Under the pieces are notes generated by a model. It saw only the letters and a program-made list of their open reading frames with translations. It made no database searches and was not told where the DNA came from. The position numbers were made by a program, and so were the translations under genes. Shown here one piece after another: positions 17,427 through 25,823 of a stretch of 64,000 nt of DNA. This DNA is from CAYRES01 sp964423425 (GTDB lineage Bacteria > Actinomycetota > Thermoleophilia > RBG-16-64-13), in contig CAYRES010000002.1 of the NCBI GenBank assembly GCA_964423425.1, forward strand, positions 62,001-126,000, read 5' to 3'. How positions within the stretch are numbered: the stretch's first letter is position 1; every line of letters starts with the position of its first letter.

Positions 17427-17984
17427 ATGGAGATCAGAGGTAAGACCGTTTGTCTCAGAGCCATCGAGCGCTATGATTTGCCAGCATTACAACGCTGGAG
17501 CAATGATCCGGCCATTCAAGACTGCCTCGGAGGCTGGCATTTCCCTGCTTCGCTTGACGATATGGAGACCTGGCTGCGCAGAAGTCACCGGGACTTGTCG
17601 AGCAAGCGGTTTGCCATCGAAACACCGGCCGAGGGGCTTGTTGGGACAGCCAGTCTTCTCGACATCAATTGGAAAGACCGCAATGCTTTTCATGGGATGA
17701 TGCTGGGGCAAAGGCAGACTCACGGCAAGGGTTACGGAACGGATACCGTCATGGCAGTAATGCGCCATGCTTTCGAAGAGCTTGCCCTGGAAAGGCTTGA
17801 CGGCACTATCATCGAGTACAATCATCCATCCATCCATCTCTACTGCGACAAGTGCGGTTGGAGCGTGGAGGGACGAAAGAAGAACGCGTACTGGCGCAGA
17901 AATCGCTATTGGGAAGCTCTCGTCGTTGGGATAACGCGTGAGGAGTATCTGCAAGTCTCGGCAGCGTTAGAGTACTGGGGTTAG
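17427..17984 (+). CDS. GNAT N-acetyltransferase (RimJ/RimL type), candidate LegH
   Basis: A 185-residue acetyl-CoA-dependent transferase with the GNAT layout: LRAIERYDLPALQRWSNDP, a central sheet, and the CoA-binding loop GQRQTHGKGYGTDTVMAV (RxxGxG/A type), then YNHPSIHLYCDKCGW near the end. It begins 6 bases after legG with GAGGGG upstream of the ATG, so it is in the operon. In the legionaminic acid route an acetyltransferase (LegH) acetylates the 4-amino sugar made by LegC before the epimerase acts; no other free GNAT in this part of the locus would fill that place. This job is inferred from context and not from sequence alone. It might instead acylate the mature sugar. Confidence 0.75.
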   Translation: MEIRGKTVCLRAIERYDLPALQRWSNDPAIQDCLGGWHFPASLDDMETWLRRSHRDLSSKRFAIETPAEGLVGTASLLDINWKDRNAFHGMMLGQRQTHGKGYGTDTVMAVMRHAFEELALERLDGTIIEYNHPSIHLYCDKCGWSVEGRKKNAYWRRNRYWEALVVGITREEYLQVSAALEYWG

Positions 17985-17991
17985 TCTAGGG

Positions 17992-19092
17992 GTGTCTATT
18001 CAACCTCGTCATCGGGAGGGGCAGCAGGAAGGGATTCATCGACGCTACTGCATGGGCGGAGAGATGGAGCTCAACGGACTACCCTCAGCGATTTCCCAAG
18101 ACTTGCGTCAATTGACCAAGGGTGTTGTCGGGCGATGGACATCGAGCGGAAGGGGAGCCCTCTCGCTGGTGTTTCGGGCCTTGCGCGGAAAAGGGGTTCA
18201 TCGCGTTCATCTTCCCGCGTTCATATGCGGAAGTGTTGTTGCTGCGGCGAAGGCAAGTGGGCTTGATTGCTCATACTATCCCGTTGGGTGGGACTTGTCT
18301 CCCGAACCGGATCCACCTAGAAGGGCGGCTGTCCTCTTCGTAGACTACTTCGGCTGGCGCAGCGAGGCCATTCAGGTCTTCGCGCAGAATGCTGAGTTTG
18401 ATTCTCCGGTAGTAGAAGATGCATGCCAAGCTCTTCTGAGCCATTGGCCAGCCGAGCGCACGGCTGGGCATCATGTGGTCCTCAGTCCCCGCAAGTTCGC
18501 ACCCGTTACGCTGTGTGGGTGGTCAAGTCTGGCCGACTACACACCTGGTGCATCCAGCGAGTTGGAGCGGATGGCGTGGCAGTCTCTTGCCTCCAGGCTT
18601 GTGAAGGGCACGTACATGAGCCACTCGGAACAGCCAGTCAATCGGGACTTGGAGAGCTTCTACCTTGCGTCCTTCGCTGAGATCGAAGGTTATCTCGACG
18701 GCAACTGCGATCCAACCGAGATAACAACGCTGGCGGCGAGTTTGATTCGAAGAGTTGACTGGCGGGGCGTAGGTTCTTCGCGCAGAAGAAACTGGGTCGC
18801 TCTCAATGAGTGTCTCGCGGGTCATGTCGAGCCCCTGTTCGACAGACTGCCCACGAGTGTTGTGCCTCTTGGCTATGTGGTTAAGCTTCGCGACAGAGAC
18901 AAGATCAGAAGGATGCTGGCCGAGCGCCGCGTTTTCTGCGCGGTCCACTGGCCGTTGGCCCAGGATGTGAGCGCGAGCAGTTTTCCTACTTCCGCCATGC
19001 TCTCACGGAGTCTCCTGACGCTTCCAATTGACCAGAGATACGAGTGCGGTGACATGGAGAGATTGGCAGAAATCGTAAGGTCTGTGGTCTAG
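17992..19092 (+). CDS. Divergent DegT/DnrJ/EryC1-like PLP enzyme, function uncertain
   Basis: A protein of up to 366 residues with the overall order of sugar aminotransferases of the DegT family: SSGRGALSLVFRALRGKG (start of the PLP domain), VHLPAFICGSVV, an acidic VVEDACQALL (the Asp that holds PLP nitrogen) and VVLSPRKFAPVTLCGW, where the Lys could be the PLP lysine. The usual glycine-rich GxGG after the Lys is missing, and the C-terminal half is poorly conserved, so catalysis may differ or be lost. GTG at 17992, ATG at 18052 and ATG at 18064 are all possible starts; none has an ideal ribosome binding site. The stop overlaps the next GTG. It pairs with a FemAB-like protein, suggesting a two-gene decoration step. 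Confidence 0.55.
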   Translation: MSIQPRHREGQQEGIHRRYCMGGEMELNGLPSAISQDLRQLTKGVVGRWTSSGRGALSLVFRALRGKGVHRVHLPAFICGSVVAAAKASGLDCSYYPVGWDLSPEPDPPRRAAVLFVDYFGWRSEAIQVFAQNAEFDSPVVEDACQALLSHWPAERTAGHHVVLSPRKFAPVTLCGWSSLADYTPGASSELERMAWQSLASRLVKGTYMSHSEQPVNRDLESFYLASFAEIEGYLDGNCDPTEITTLAASLIRRVDWRGVGSSRRRNWVALNECLAGHVEPLFDRLPTSVVPLGYVVKLRDRDKIRRMLAERRVFCAVHWPLAQDVSASSFPTSAMLSRSLLTLPIDQRYECGDMERLAEIVRSVV

Positions 19093-20159
19093 TGGATTGC
19101 CGGGTACTTGACGCTGTCCGGGACAGAATGGCATGGCACGGTATTCTGGCCAGGCTCCCCGTAGTCTACAGGGACTTGTACTTCACACCCGAATGGGTGG
19201 CACTGCATGCGCGAGGCCCAACTGCAAGTCCATGTTTATACGTCTACGAGGAGGGTGGCGAGATCCTCGTCCACCCCTTTGTCCTTCGGAGACTATCTCA
19301 AATCGGGCATTCCATCTTGACCTTCCCGGCTGCTGACATTGAGAGCGCCTATGGGTACGCGGGACCCGGGAGCACATGTGTGAGCCCCCGTTTCTTGGAA
19401 AGTGCGTGGGGAGCATATGACGAGTGGTGCAAGAGCCAGTATGTGGTCGCAGAATTCGTGCGGCTTCATCCTCTACTGAAGAACGAGCGACTGCTACCTG
19501 AGCGGGTGATTCGCACCTATGACCGAGAGACGGTCTCTATTGACCTGATTGATGTCGGGGCTGGAGGGCAGCCCTATTCTTCGAAAGCCAGAAACATGAT
19601 TAGAAGGTGCGTTAAAGCCGGTGGTGTTGCAGTAACCTTGTCTGGCCGTCCTGCTTTCGACGAGTTCCGTACTCTCTACAGCCATACAATGATAAGAATT
19701 GGGGCCCCAGGCTATTATCATTGGGATGAGGCGTATTTCGAGAACCTGTACAGCCTTTTGGAAAGGACTGGAGTTGTCATTGGTGTTAAGCGCGACGGGC
19801 GACTCTTGGCGGCAGGCCTGTTTCTTAAGGGGGCGCGCTGGATGCATTACCACTTGTCGGCCAGCCTCAGCGAAGGGGGAATCCCGGGCGCTGTCAATCT
19901 GATGCTTCATAAAGCGGCGCTTTTGGGAGCGCAAGAGGGCCTAAGCCATTTGCACCTTGGGGGAGGCACGTCGGGAGATGCAGAGGATTCACTGCTGTAT
20001 TTCAAGAAATCCATGTCAACTCTGCGCCATCAGTTTCACATCGGAAGGCGTGTGCATGACGAGGATACGTACGAGGAGCTGGAGTGTCTTTGGCGACGAG
20101 AACATCGTGACCTCCATGGCAGCAAGATGGAGAGGTTGATCTTCTACCGCGATGATTGA
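19092..20159 (+). CDS. FemAB/GNAT-like transferase (first of two)
   Basis: A 355-residue soluble protein of the FemAB-like double-GNAT type. Family members add amino acids or acyl groups to amines on cell-wall or glycan precursors, or act on unknown surface substrates. Supporting stretches: FTPEWVALHARG near the N terminus, SSKARNMIRRCVKAGGVAV (the typical K.R..I..A...G motif), GVVIGVKRDGRLLAAGLFL and GLSHLHLGGGTSGDAEDSLL, with FKKSMS near the end. The GTG start overlaps the last base of the preceding TAG. It stands between the DegT-like gene and the PtmE-type gene. An amino-acid or acetyl transfer to a nonulosonic-acid glycan is a reasonable guess, but the donor is unknown. Confidence 0.7.
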   Translation: MDCRVLDAVRDRMAWHGILARLPVVYRDLYFTPEWVALHARGPTASPCLYVYEEGGEILVHPFVLRRLSQIGHSILTFPAADIESAYGYAGPGSTCVSPRFLESAWGAYDEWCKSQYVVAEFVRLHPLLKNERLLPERVIRTYDRETVSIDLIDVGAGGQPYSSKARNMIRRCVKAGGVAVTLSGRPAFDEFRTLYSHTMIRIGAPGYYHWDEAYFENLYSLLERTGVVIGVKRDGRLLAAGLFLKGARWMHYHLSASLSEGGIPGAVNLMLHKAALLGAQEGLSHLHLGGGTSGDAEDSLLYFKKSMSTLRHQFHIGRRVHDEDTYEELECLWRREHRDLHGSKMERLIFYRDD

Positions 20160-20216
20160 TGGTTCTCGGAGAGGAGAACGAGCCCGGCTGGCTGCTCGCT
20201 CGCAGAGGTGGTCTCC

Positions 20217-21254
20217 ATGATTGATCATCTGACCGTGAAAGCGGATGCGTCGCTCCGCGACGGGATGCAGGTCATCGGGGTTGGCGGCGCAGAGATTGCG
20301 TTGGTAGTTGACAGCACCGGCCGGTTGGTCGGCACGTTGACGGACGGAGATGCTCGGAGGGCGATCTTGAGTGGTGTGTCTCTTCTGGCTCCCGTTTCGT
20401 CAGTGATGAATCACGAGTTCACGGCTATTGGACCCGAATCTGGTCGAGCGGAAGCCCTTGACCTGATGAGGGCATTCGGCTTCCAGCAGATACCCATCGT
20501 TGACGGCGATGGTCGTCTGTTGGGGCTGCATTTGCTTAGGGAGATGATTGGGGCCGTCTGCCGCCCCAACTGGGCCGTTGTGATGGCCGGCGGGCGTGGT
20601 CAGCGCCTGCACCCAATCACCGATGACGTGCCGAAGCCCATGGTCAAAGTGGCGGGGCGCCCCATCCTGGAGAGAATCATCCTTCACTTGGTGGGCTTTG
20701 GCATCAGGCGGGTCTTTGTCTCGGTGCACTACAAAGCTGAGGTGGTTGAGGGGCACTTCGGTGACGGCTCTCGCCTTGGCTGCGAGATCGACTACCTACG
20801 CGAGGAGAAACCACTGGGGACTGCGGGGGCGCTCTCCCTTCTCAGTGAGTCCCCCACCGAACCCCTGATCGTGGTGAATGGTGATCTTCTCACGCAGTTC
20901 GATGTAGGGCGAATGCTTGCCCATCACAGCGAGGGCGGGCATGTGGCCACGGTGGGCATTCGCGAGTACTCGCACACGGTGCCGTTTGGCGTGATAGAGA
21001 GTGACGGCCCTCGTGCCGTTGGGCTCACCGAGAAACCCACCCTTGTGTGTGACGTGAACGCCGGCATCTATGTGCTGGACCCGCGCCTCCCGCAGAGAGT
21101 GCCCGCAGGTTCGGAGTTCTCCATGCCGGGCCTCCTGGAAGACTGCCTGGCACGGGGCGAGGCAGTTGGAGTATTCCGGATCGATGATGACTGGCTCGAC
21201 GTCGGCCGGCGCGAGGATCTTCTCCGCGCCCGGGGCCAAGAGGAGTGGGTGTGA
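20217..21254 (+). CDS. ptmE: CBS-domain sugar-phosphate nucleotidyltransferase (PtmE type, GlcN/GlcNAc-1-P guanylyltransferase)
   Basis: A 345-residue protein. Residues about 1-118 are two CBS motifs (LVVDSTGRLVGTLTDGDARR and IPIVDGDGRLLGLHLL). Residues about 123 to the end form a nucleotidyltransferase: VVMAGGRGQRLHP, VPKPMVKVAGRPILE, VNGDLLT (metal Asp) and FRIDDDWLDVGRREDL. This CBS-plus-transferase arrangement is that of PtmE, which makes the GDP-linked hexosamine at the start of the Campylobacter jejuni legionaminic acid route. The ATG at 20217 has AGAGGTGG 5 bases upstream; GTG at 20208 would add three residues. The stop overlaps the start of legB. CBS domains may sense nucleotides. Guanylyl preference is inferred from family and neighbours. 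Confidence 0.85.
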   Translation: MIDHLTVKADASLRDGMQVIGVGGAEIALVVDSTGRLVGTLTDGDARRAILSGVSLLAPVSSVMNHEFTAIGPESGRAEALDLMRAFGFQQIPIVDGDGRLLGLHLLREMIGAVCRPNWAVVMAGGRGQRLHPITDDVPKPMVKVAGRPILERIILHLVGFGIRRVFVSVHYKAEVVEGHFGDGSRLGCEIDYLREEKPLGTAGALSLLSESPTEPLIVVNGDLLTQFDVGRMLAHHSEGGHVATVGIREYSHTVPFGVIESDGPRAVGLTEKPTLVCDVNAGIYVLDPRLPQRVPAGSEFSMPGLLEDCLARGEAVGVFRIDDDWLDVGRREDLLRARGQEEWV

Positions 21255-22243
21255 GCTGGGCAGGCCGCAGGGTGCTTGTGACGGGCGCGGACGGCTTCAT
21301 CGGCAGCCACCTGGCCGAGCGGCTGGTGGCTCTGGGGGCTGAGGTTCGTGCCTTCTGTTTCTACAACTCCAACGGCTCCTGGGGGTGGCTGGACGGAAGC
21401 GACCTCGAGGTGAAGCAGTCGCTCGACGTGCGCTTGGGAGACATCCGAGACGCTCGTTTCGTGGAGCAGGCTGTGGCGGGAGTGGATGTGGTCTTCCACT
21501 TGGCCGCCCTCATCGCCATCCCCTACAGCTACGTGGCTCCGGAGTCGTTCGTGGACACGAATGTCAAGGGCACGCTGAACGTGCTCGAAGCCGCTCGTCG
21601 TGCGGGCTGCCATCGGGTGGTACACACCTCGACGAGCGAGGTATACGGCACGCCGCACACCGTACCCATCCGCGAGTCCCATCCTCTGCAGGGGCAGTCT
21701 CCCTACAGCGCCACCAAGATCGCCGCCGACAAGCTCTGTGAGGCCTACCACGCGTCTTTCGAGGTGCCGGTCGTGACTCTGCGCCCCTTCAACACCTACG
21801 GCCCTAGGCAGTCCACGCGGGCCGTGCTGCCCACCATGCTGGTGCAGCTTCTCTCGGGCAGCAGGGAGATACACCTGGGCAGACTGGACACGAAGCGCGA
21901 CCTCACCTACGTAGCCGACACCGTGGAGGGTTTCGTGAAGGCGGGCGACGTTGAGGGTATCGAGGGTGAGGTCATCCAGCTCGGGGTGGGCCGGGCGGTG
22001 GCCATAGGCGATCTTTTCGACGCCGCCTGCCGGGTTCTGGGCATGGCGGCTCAGGTGGTTCAGGACCCGGGCCGCCTGCGCCCCGACGCGAGCGAAGTCC
22101 TGGTACTTCTTTCCGACCCGGCGAAAGCCGGAGAACTCCTTGGCTGGTCTCCTGAGACTCGACTCGAGGAGGGACTCCTTCGCACCGCGCAATGGCTGGA
22201 GGCGCATATACACCTCTACGAGCCCGAGCGATACCATGTCTGA
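21251..22243 (+). CDS. legB: NAD-dependent 4,6-dehydratase LegB
   Basis: A 330-residue short-chain dehydrogenase of the extended type. It has the NAD-binding VTGADGFIGSHLAERL, the active-site STSEVYG and YSATKIAADK (Tyr-x-x-x-Lys), and the stretch FYNSNGSWGWLD, typical of LegB-type GlcNAc 4,6-dehydratases. It would convert GDP-GlcNAc to the 4-keto-6-deoxy sugar, the substrate of LegC. The start is placed at GTG 21251 because AGAGGAG precedes it by 5 bases; an in-frame GTG at 21245 is less well placed. It overlaps the previous stop (GTGA) and its own stop overlaps legC by 8 bases. This trio (ptmE-legB-legC) is the most recognisable part of the cluster. Confidence 0.9.
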   Translation: MSWAGRRVLVTGADGFIGSHLAERLVALGAEVRAFCFYNSNGSWGWLDGSDLEVKQSLDVRLGDIRDARFVEQAVAGVDVVFHLAALIAIPYSYVAPESFVDTNVKGTLNVLEAARRAGCHRVVHTSTSEVYGTPHTVPIRESHPLQGQSPYSATKIAADKLCEAYHASFEVPVVTLRPFNTYGPRQSTRAVLPTMLVQLLSGSREIHLGRLDTKRDLTYVADTVEGFVKAGDVEGIEGEVIQLGVGRAVAIGDLFDAACRVLGMAAQVVQDPGRLRPDASEVLVLLSDPAKAGELLGWSPETRLEEGLLRTAQWLEAHIHLYEPERYHV

Positions 22244-23396
22244 ATCGCCTGCCCACATCCCGCTCTGCGAGCCCCACCTTGCGGGCAACGAGTGGAAGTA
22301 CATCAAGGACTGCTTGGACACCAACTGGGTGTCTTCGGTGGGGAGCTACGTGGAGCGGTTCGAGCGCATGGTGGCCGAGTACGTGGGTTGCCGCCATGCC
22401 GTGGCCACCGTGAACGGTACCGCGGCACTGCATGTGGCGCTCCTGGTGGCCGGGGTCGAGGCCGATGACGAGGTGCTGGTTTCTGATCTCACGTTCATTG
22501 CGCCCGTCAACGCCATACGGTATGTAGGTGCGTGGCCGGTCCTCATTGATGCCGAACCCGATTACTGGCAGATGGATCCTGCCAAGGTCGAGGATTTCTT
22601 AGCCCGGGAATGCATCCTCGAGAAGGACGGACTGCGCAACAGCACAACCGGTCGGCGGGTCAAAGCCGTCTTGCCGGTTCACATTCTGGGGCACCCCTGC
22701 GACATGGACCCCCTGCTGGGGTTGGCCGACCGCTACGGACTTGTTGTGATCGAGGATGCCTCCGAGAGCCTGGGCGCCCTCTACAAGGGGCGTCGCGTAG
22801 GCAGTCTGGGTGACGTGGCCTGCTTCAGCTTCAACGGGAACAAGCTCATCACCACCGGCGGCGGTGGCATGCTCGTCACCGACAACACCGAGTGGGCGTC
22901 GAGGGCTCGGTATCTGACCACGCAGGCCAAAGACGACCCCGTGGAGTTCGTGCACGGTGAGGTTGGATACAACTACCGGCTGACCAACATCCAGGCGGCC
23001 ATGGGTGTCGCACAGATGGAGGCCGTGGACGACTACCTGGCGGCCAAGAAACGAATCGCCGCGGCCTATCGCGAAGGCTTCGCCGGCGTAGGCGGAGTAG
23101 AACTCATGCGGGAAGCCGAGTGGGCTCAGAGTTCGTGGTGGCTCTCAACGGTGCTCATCGACGCCCAGGAATATGGCCGAGACAGTAGATCGCTGCTTGA
23201 GTTGCTGGCGGAGAAGGGTATCCAGACGCGGCCGCTATGGCAGCCTATGCACCTGAGTCCTACGCACGAGGGAATGCAGAAGTGTGGCGGTGAAGTCGCA
23301 AGGCATCTCCACAAGACTGCCCTGAGTCTGCCCAGCTCAGTGGGGCTCGCAGTGAGGCAGCAAGAGCGCGTTATCTCCCTTCTTAGGCGCGGATGA
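22236..23396 (+). CDS. legC: LegC-family PLP aminotransferase
   Basis: A 386-residue fold-type I aminotransferase of the DegT/DnrJ/EryC1 group. It transfers an amino group from glutamate to C4 of the 4-keto-6-deoxy sugar made by LegB. The PLP-binding features are present: NGTAALHVALLVAGVE, the Asp of IEDASESLGA and the Schiff-base Lys in CFSFNGNKLITTGGGG; IPLCEPHLAGNEWKYIKDCL at the N terminus and TNWVSSVGSYVERFE fit the LegC subfamily. The ATG at 22236 overlaps legB by 8 bases. It is the last GC-rich gene before a sharp change to AT-rich sequence, so the operon may end here or be joined to a transferred segment. Confidence 0.9.
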   Translation: MSESPAHIPLCEPHLAGNEWKYIKDCLDTNWVSSVGSYVERFERMVAEYVGCRHAVATVNGTAALHVALLVAGVEADDEVLVSDLTFIAPVNAIRYVGAWPVLIDAEPDYWQMDPAKVEDFLARECILEKDGLRNSTTGRRVKAVLPVHILGHPCDMDPLLGLADRYGLVVIEDASESLGALYKGRRVGSLGDVACFSFNGNKLITTGGGGMLVTDNTEWASRARYLTTQAKDDPVEFVHGEVGYNYRLTNIQAAMGVAQMEAVDDYLAAKKRIAAAYREGFAGVGGVELMREAEWAQSSWWLSTVLIDAQEYGRDSRSLLELLAEKGIQTRPLWQPMHLSPTHEGMQKCGGEVARHLHKTALSLPSSVGLAVRQQERVISLLRRG

Positions 23397-23504
23397 TCAC
23401 CTTTCCTCCGCCGCGACGTGGGACAGTGAATCGTTGGTAATACCGTGGAAACCAGTGCGCAGGCCCCAGGGAATCGCTCGCCCAAGACTTCGACCTAAGA
23501 GAAG

Positions 23505-24497
23505 ATGAAGCACATATTCACCATAAACAATGCCTTTGTCGAGCTTATGGCAAGACATATTATGGCTGAATACGGTCTTAAAGAAGAAGACTGTCTATTG
23601 ATTTATTCGCAGCGGCCCAACTTTCCTCTTGTAACAAACAGTACATCAGTAGCGCAATGCGTTTACTATGACAATAGAATCTACCGAAGTTATGGATTAG
23701 CGCTTAATCACGAGATTAAGAGGATTAACAGGATACCACATGAAGTCTTCAATAAATGTGAATACATATGTTATGCAAATACGACTAGGAGTTGGCTCGC
23801 ACAGAGCCTAATAGGCGGAAAGAACTGCATAGGATATCACATCGTTGAAGAAGGCATGGCGGCATATACCATAAAGAATACTACAATGGATTCGTCGATA
23901 AAAGAAAGAATGCGTAGGTATCTTGCATTGACAAGTTCTGCTGGCAGAATTGGTCATTTTGGGGTAGGCACTTACTATACTTCACATCCCAAGTTCTTAA
24001 CGGCAATATGCTGTCATGAGGCGGCATTCCCAGGTATAGACAGGAAGGAAGTCATAGGGTGGCCTTTTGCACGTCTCGAAGGATATGAAGATGTACAGGC
24101 GTTGTTTGTTTTCGACGGGGGTAGCACGTCTGAGGAATTTCTTCGGGATGCCATCTGCCGTCTGGCCAATGAATGTTGGAGCGGAAGATTTGAGAGCGTG
24201 GCGTACAAGTTTCATCCTAATCAGCAGCAGGAGGAACGGAGGCGGCTGAAGCTTCTGTTTGAGGGGGTGAGCATAGAGCATAACATCCGCCCAATTGAGC
24301 TGAACGATGTGATCTTGGAGAATCTGTGTTTGAGTCGTGGCCGCGCTCTTTCCGTCTACTTCATTCTATCCTCGGTGGGTTTCTATGCTGCCATGATGGG
24401 GTGCGAGAGCGTATCGGTCGCGAGGGCGCATCCCGCTGCTTGGCGGACAGTCAGCGGACTACCTCCTGCTGTCACGAGGGGGGTAGTGTTTCTCTGA
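23505..24497 (+). CDS. Probable bacterial sialyl/nonulosonyl-transferase (GT38/GT52/GT80-like motifs), AT-rich
   Basis: A 330-residue soluble protein without close match in memory, but with the short motifs conserved in bacterial sialyltransferases of families GT38, GT52 and GT80: acidic-acidic-Gly at 115-117 (IVEEGMAAY), His-Pro at 237-238 (YKFHPNQ) and Ser-Ser at 289-290 (ILSSVGFYAAMMG). In characterised enzymes these residues act in catalysis and CMP-sugar binding. It lies right after the genes that make the CMP-nonulosonate and just before a flippase, the expected place for the transferase. Base content differs strongly: in 23521-23640 I count 48 G/C of 120 (40%), against 41 of 60 in 21301-21360. 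This points to recent horizontal transfer. Assignment is by motif and context. Confidence 0.6.
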   Translation: MKHIFTINNAFVELMARHIMAEYGLKEEDCLLIYSQRPNFPLVTNSTSVAQCVYYDNRIYRSYGLALNHEIKRINRIPHEVFNKCEYICYANTTRSWLAQSLIGGKNCIGYHIVEEGMAAYTIKNTTMDSSIKERMRRYLALTSSAGRIGHFGVGTYYTSHPKFLTAICCHEAAFPGIDRKEVIGWPFARLEGYEDVQALFVFDGGSTSEEFLRDAICRLANECWSGRFESVAYKFHPNQQQEERRRLKLLFEGVSIEHNIRPIELNDVILENLCLSRGRALSVYFILSSVGFYAAMMGCESVSVARAHPAAWRTVSGLPPAVTRGVVFL

Positions 24498-24503
24498 GCG
24501 GCC

Positions 24504-25823
24504 ATGGGTAGAGCATGGTCTTCATCTGTTGGCAGACGTGCGGTTGCGAAGGCTCGGAGCACCATCGCTGGTCATGGTGTATTTGCGTACTTCAGCCTTG
24601 CATCGAGTGCCTTCAGCCTGGCAACGATGTTCGCGGGGTTCATTGTCCTCAGATGGATTGCCCCCGAGGACATAGGGCTGTGGCAGTCTCTCCTCTTGGT
24701 TGGCACCTATAGCAGCTTCGTGCAGGCGGGGGTCTTCAACGGCCTGAATAGGGAACTGCCATACCGGCTGGGCAAGGGGGATTCTTCTGCGTTGGCCTTC
24801 GTGGCCACATGTCAGAGCTTTGCTCTCATTCTAGGCGGGCTTCTCGTGACCGGAGGGGTTCTCACAGTCTTTGTTGTCGAGCAGTCACAAGTGCGCTGGG
24901 CCCTCGCGGCTGTCTTTGTAGGCGTGGCATCGTCCACGTACCAGCAATTCCTTGGCGCAACGTATCGGGCGCGGCAGGCCTTCCGCAAGCTTTCGCATAT
25001 CGTAGTGGCGGAGACGGTCATGGCCCTTGTCACGCTGCCCGTCGTCTATTATCTGAAGTACCCCGGTCTTGCAGTGCGCTTCGCTGTGTTGGCAGTGTTC
25101 TCTGCCATTATGAGGCATCACTGGAGGCCTTTTCGGGTACCGGTGAGTCTCGATCCTCGTGTTCTGCTAGAACTAATGAAGACCGGGGTTCCTCTGTTTG
25201 CCTTCGGATATGTTGCCAGCATTGCAGCTACCCTGCCGAGGGTTGTGCTTCTTCATGAGGGCAATGTGCAAATGGTGGGTTTATATGCGCCCGTAGCAGC
25301 CACAATGAGTATCATGATTGTTGTGCCTAGTGCTATGGCACAGTATATATACCCAAGGATGTCGTATATGCTTGGAAATAGTGGTAATAGGCATAAGGTT
25401 TGGAACTTAGCATGGAGGACTTCTATTTATAGTGTGTTGATATCAACGCCAGTGATAGCGGTTATATACATAGCAATGCCATGGGTTATAGAGAAATTCT
25501 TGCCAGAATACAGCTATGGAGTGAATGCCATAGGTTGGGCTCTTATGGGTGGTGTGTTTCAAGGAGCATTAATCTCAGTGAATGCTTTGAATAGCCTCAA
25601 AGCTTGGAAATGGATGGCGATGTATACTTCAGTGCGTGTGCTAGGCACCTTGGTACTGGTGTTTTTCTTCTTTCACCTGTTTCTAAACCCCATAGAGGGA
25701 GTGGCGTTCGGCTATGCACTGGCGCAGGCAGTGAGCTGGTGTACTGCGCTCCTTTGCATCCACTACGCAACGAAAGGCGGCAGCGGCATGGAGGTGGGGC
25801 AACATAGTATGCCCGACGCGTAG
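24504..25823 (+). CDS. Polysaccharide flippase, Wzx/MATE-like (second of two)
   Basis: A 439-residue membrane protein with about 12 hydrophobic segments, in the same subfamily as the flippase at 10756 (shared FNGLNRELPY and YRPFRV-like HHWRPFRVPV regions). It would carry the lipid-linked glycan that contains the nonulosonic acid across the membrane. The start is 6 bases after the preceding stop. Composition changes inside the gene: the first half is GC-rich like the window, while 25321-25440 has only 47 G/C of 120, as in the gene before it, suggesting a mosaic origin by recombination. Having two flippases implies two different glycans or a replaced ancestral function. Confidence 0.85.
   Translation: MGRAWSSSVGRRAVAKARSTIAGHGVFAYFSLASSAFSLATMFAGFIVLRWIAPEDIGLWQSLLLVGTYSSFVQAGVFNGLNRELPYRLGKGDSSALAFVATCQSFALILGGLLVTGGVLTVFVVEQSQVRWALAAVFVGVASSTYQQFLGATYRARQAFRKLSHIVVAETVMALVTLPVVYYLKYPGLAVRFAVLAVFSAIMRHHWRPFRVPVSLDPRVLLELMKTGVPLFAFGYVASIAATLPRVVLLHEGNVQMVGLYAPVAATMSIMIVVPSAMAQYIYPRMSYMLGNSGNRHKVWNLAWRTSIYSVLISTPVIAVIYIAMPWVIEKFLPEYSYGVNAIGWALMGGVFQGALISVNALNSLKAWKWMAMYTSVRVLGTLVLVFFFFHLFLNPIEGVAFGYALAQAVSWCTALLCIHYATKGGSGMEVGQHSMPDA

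Noticed and set aside
21068..22324. 418-residue reverse-strand frame opposite ptmE/legB
   Set aside because: Antisense to legB, which carries clear SDR motifs; no recognisable protein in the reverse reading.
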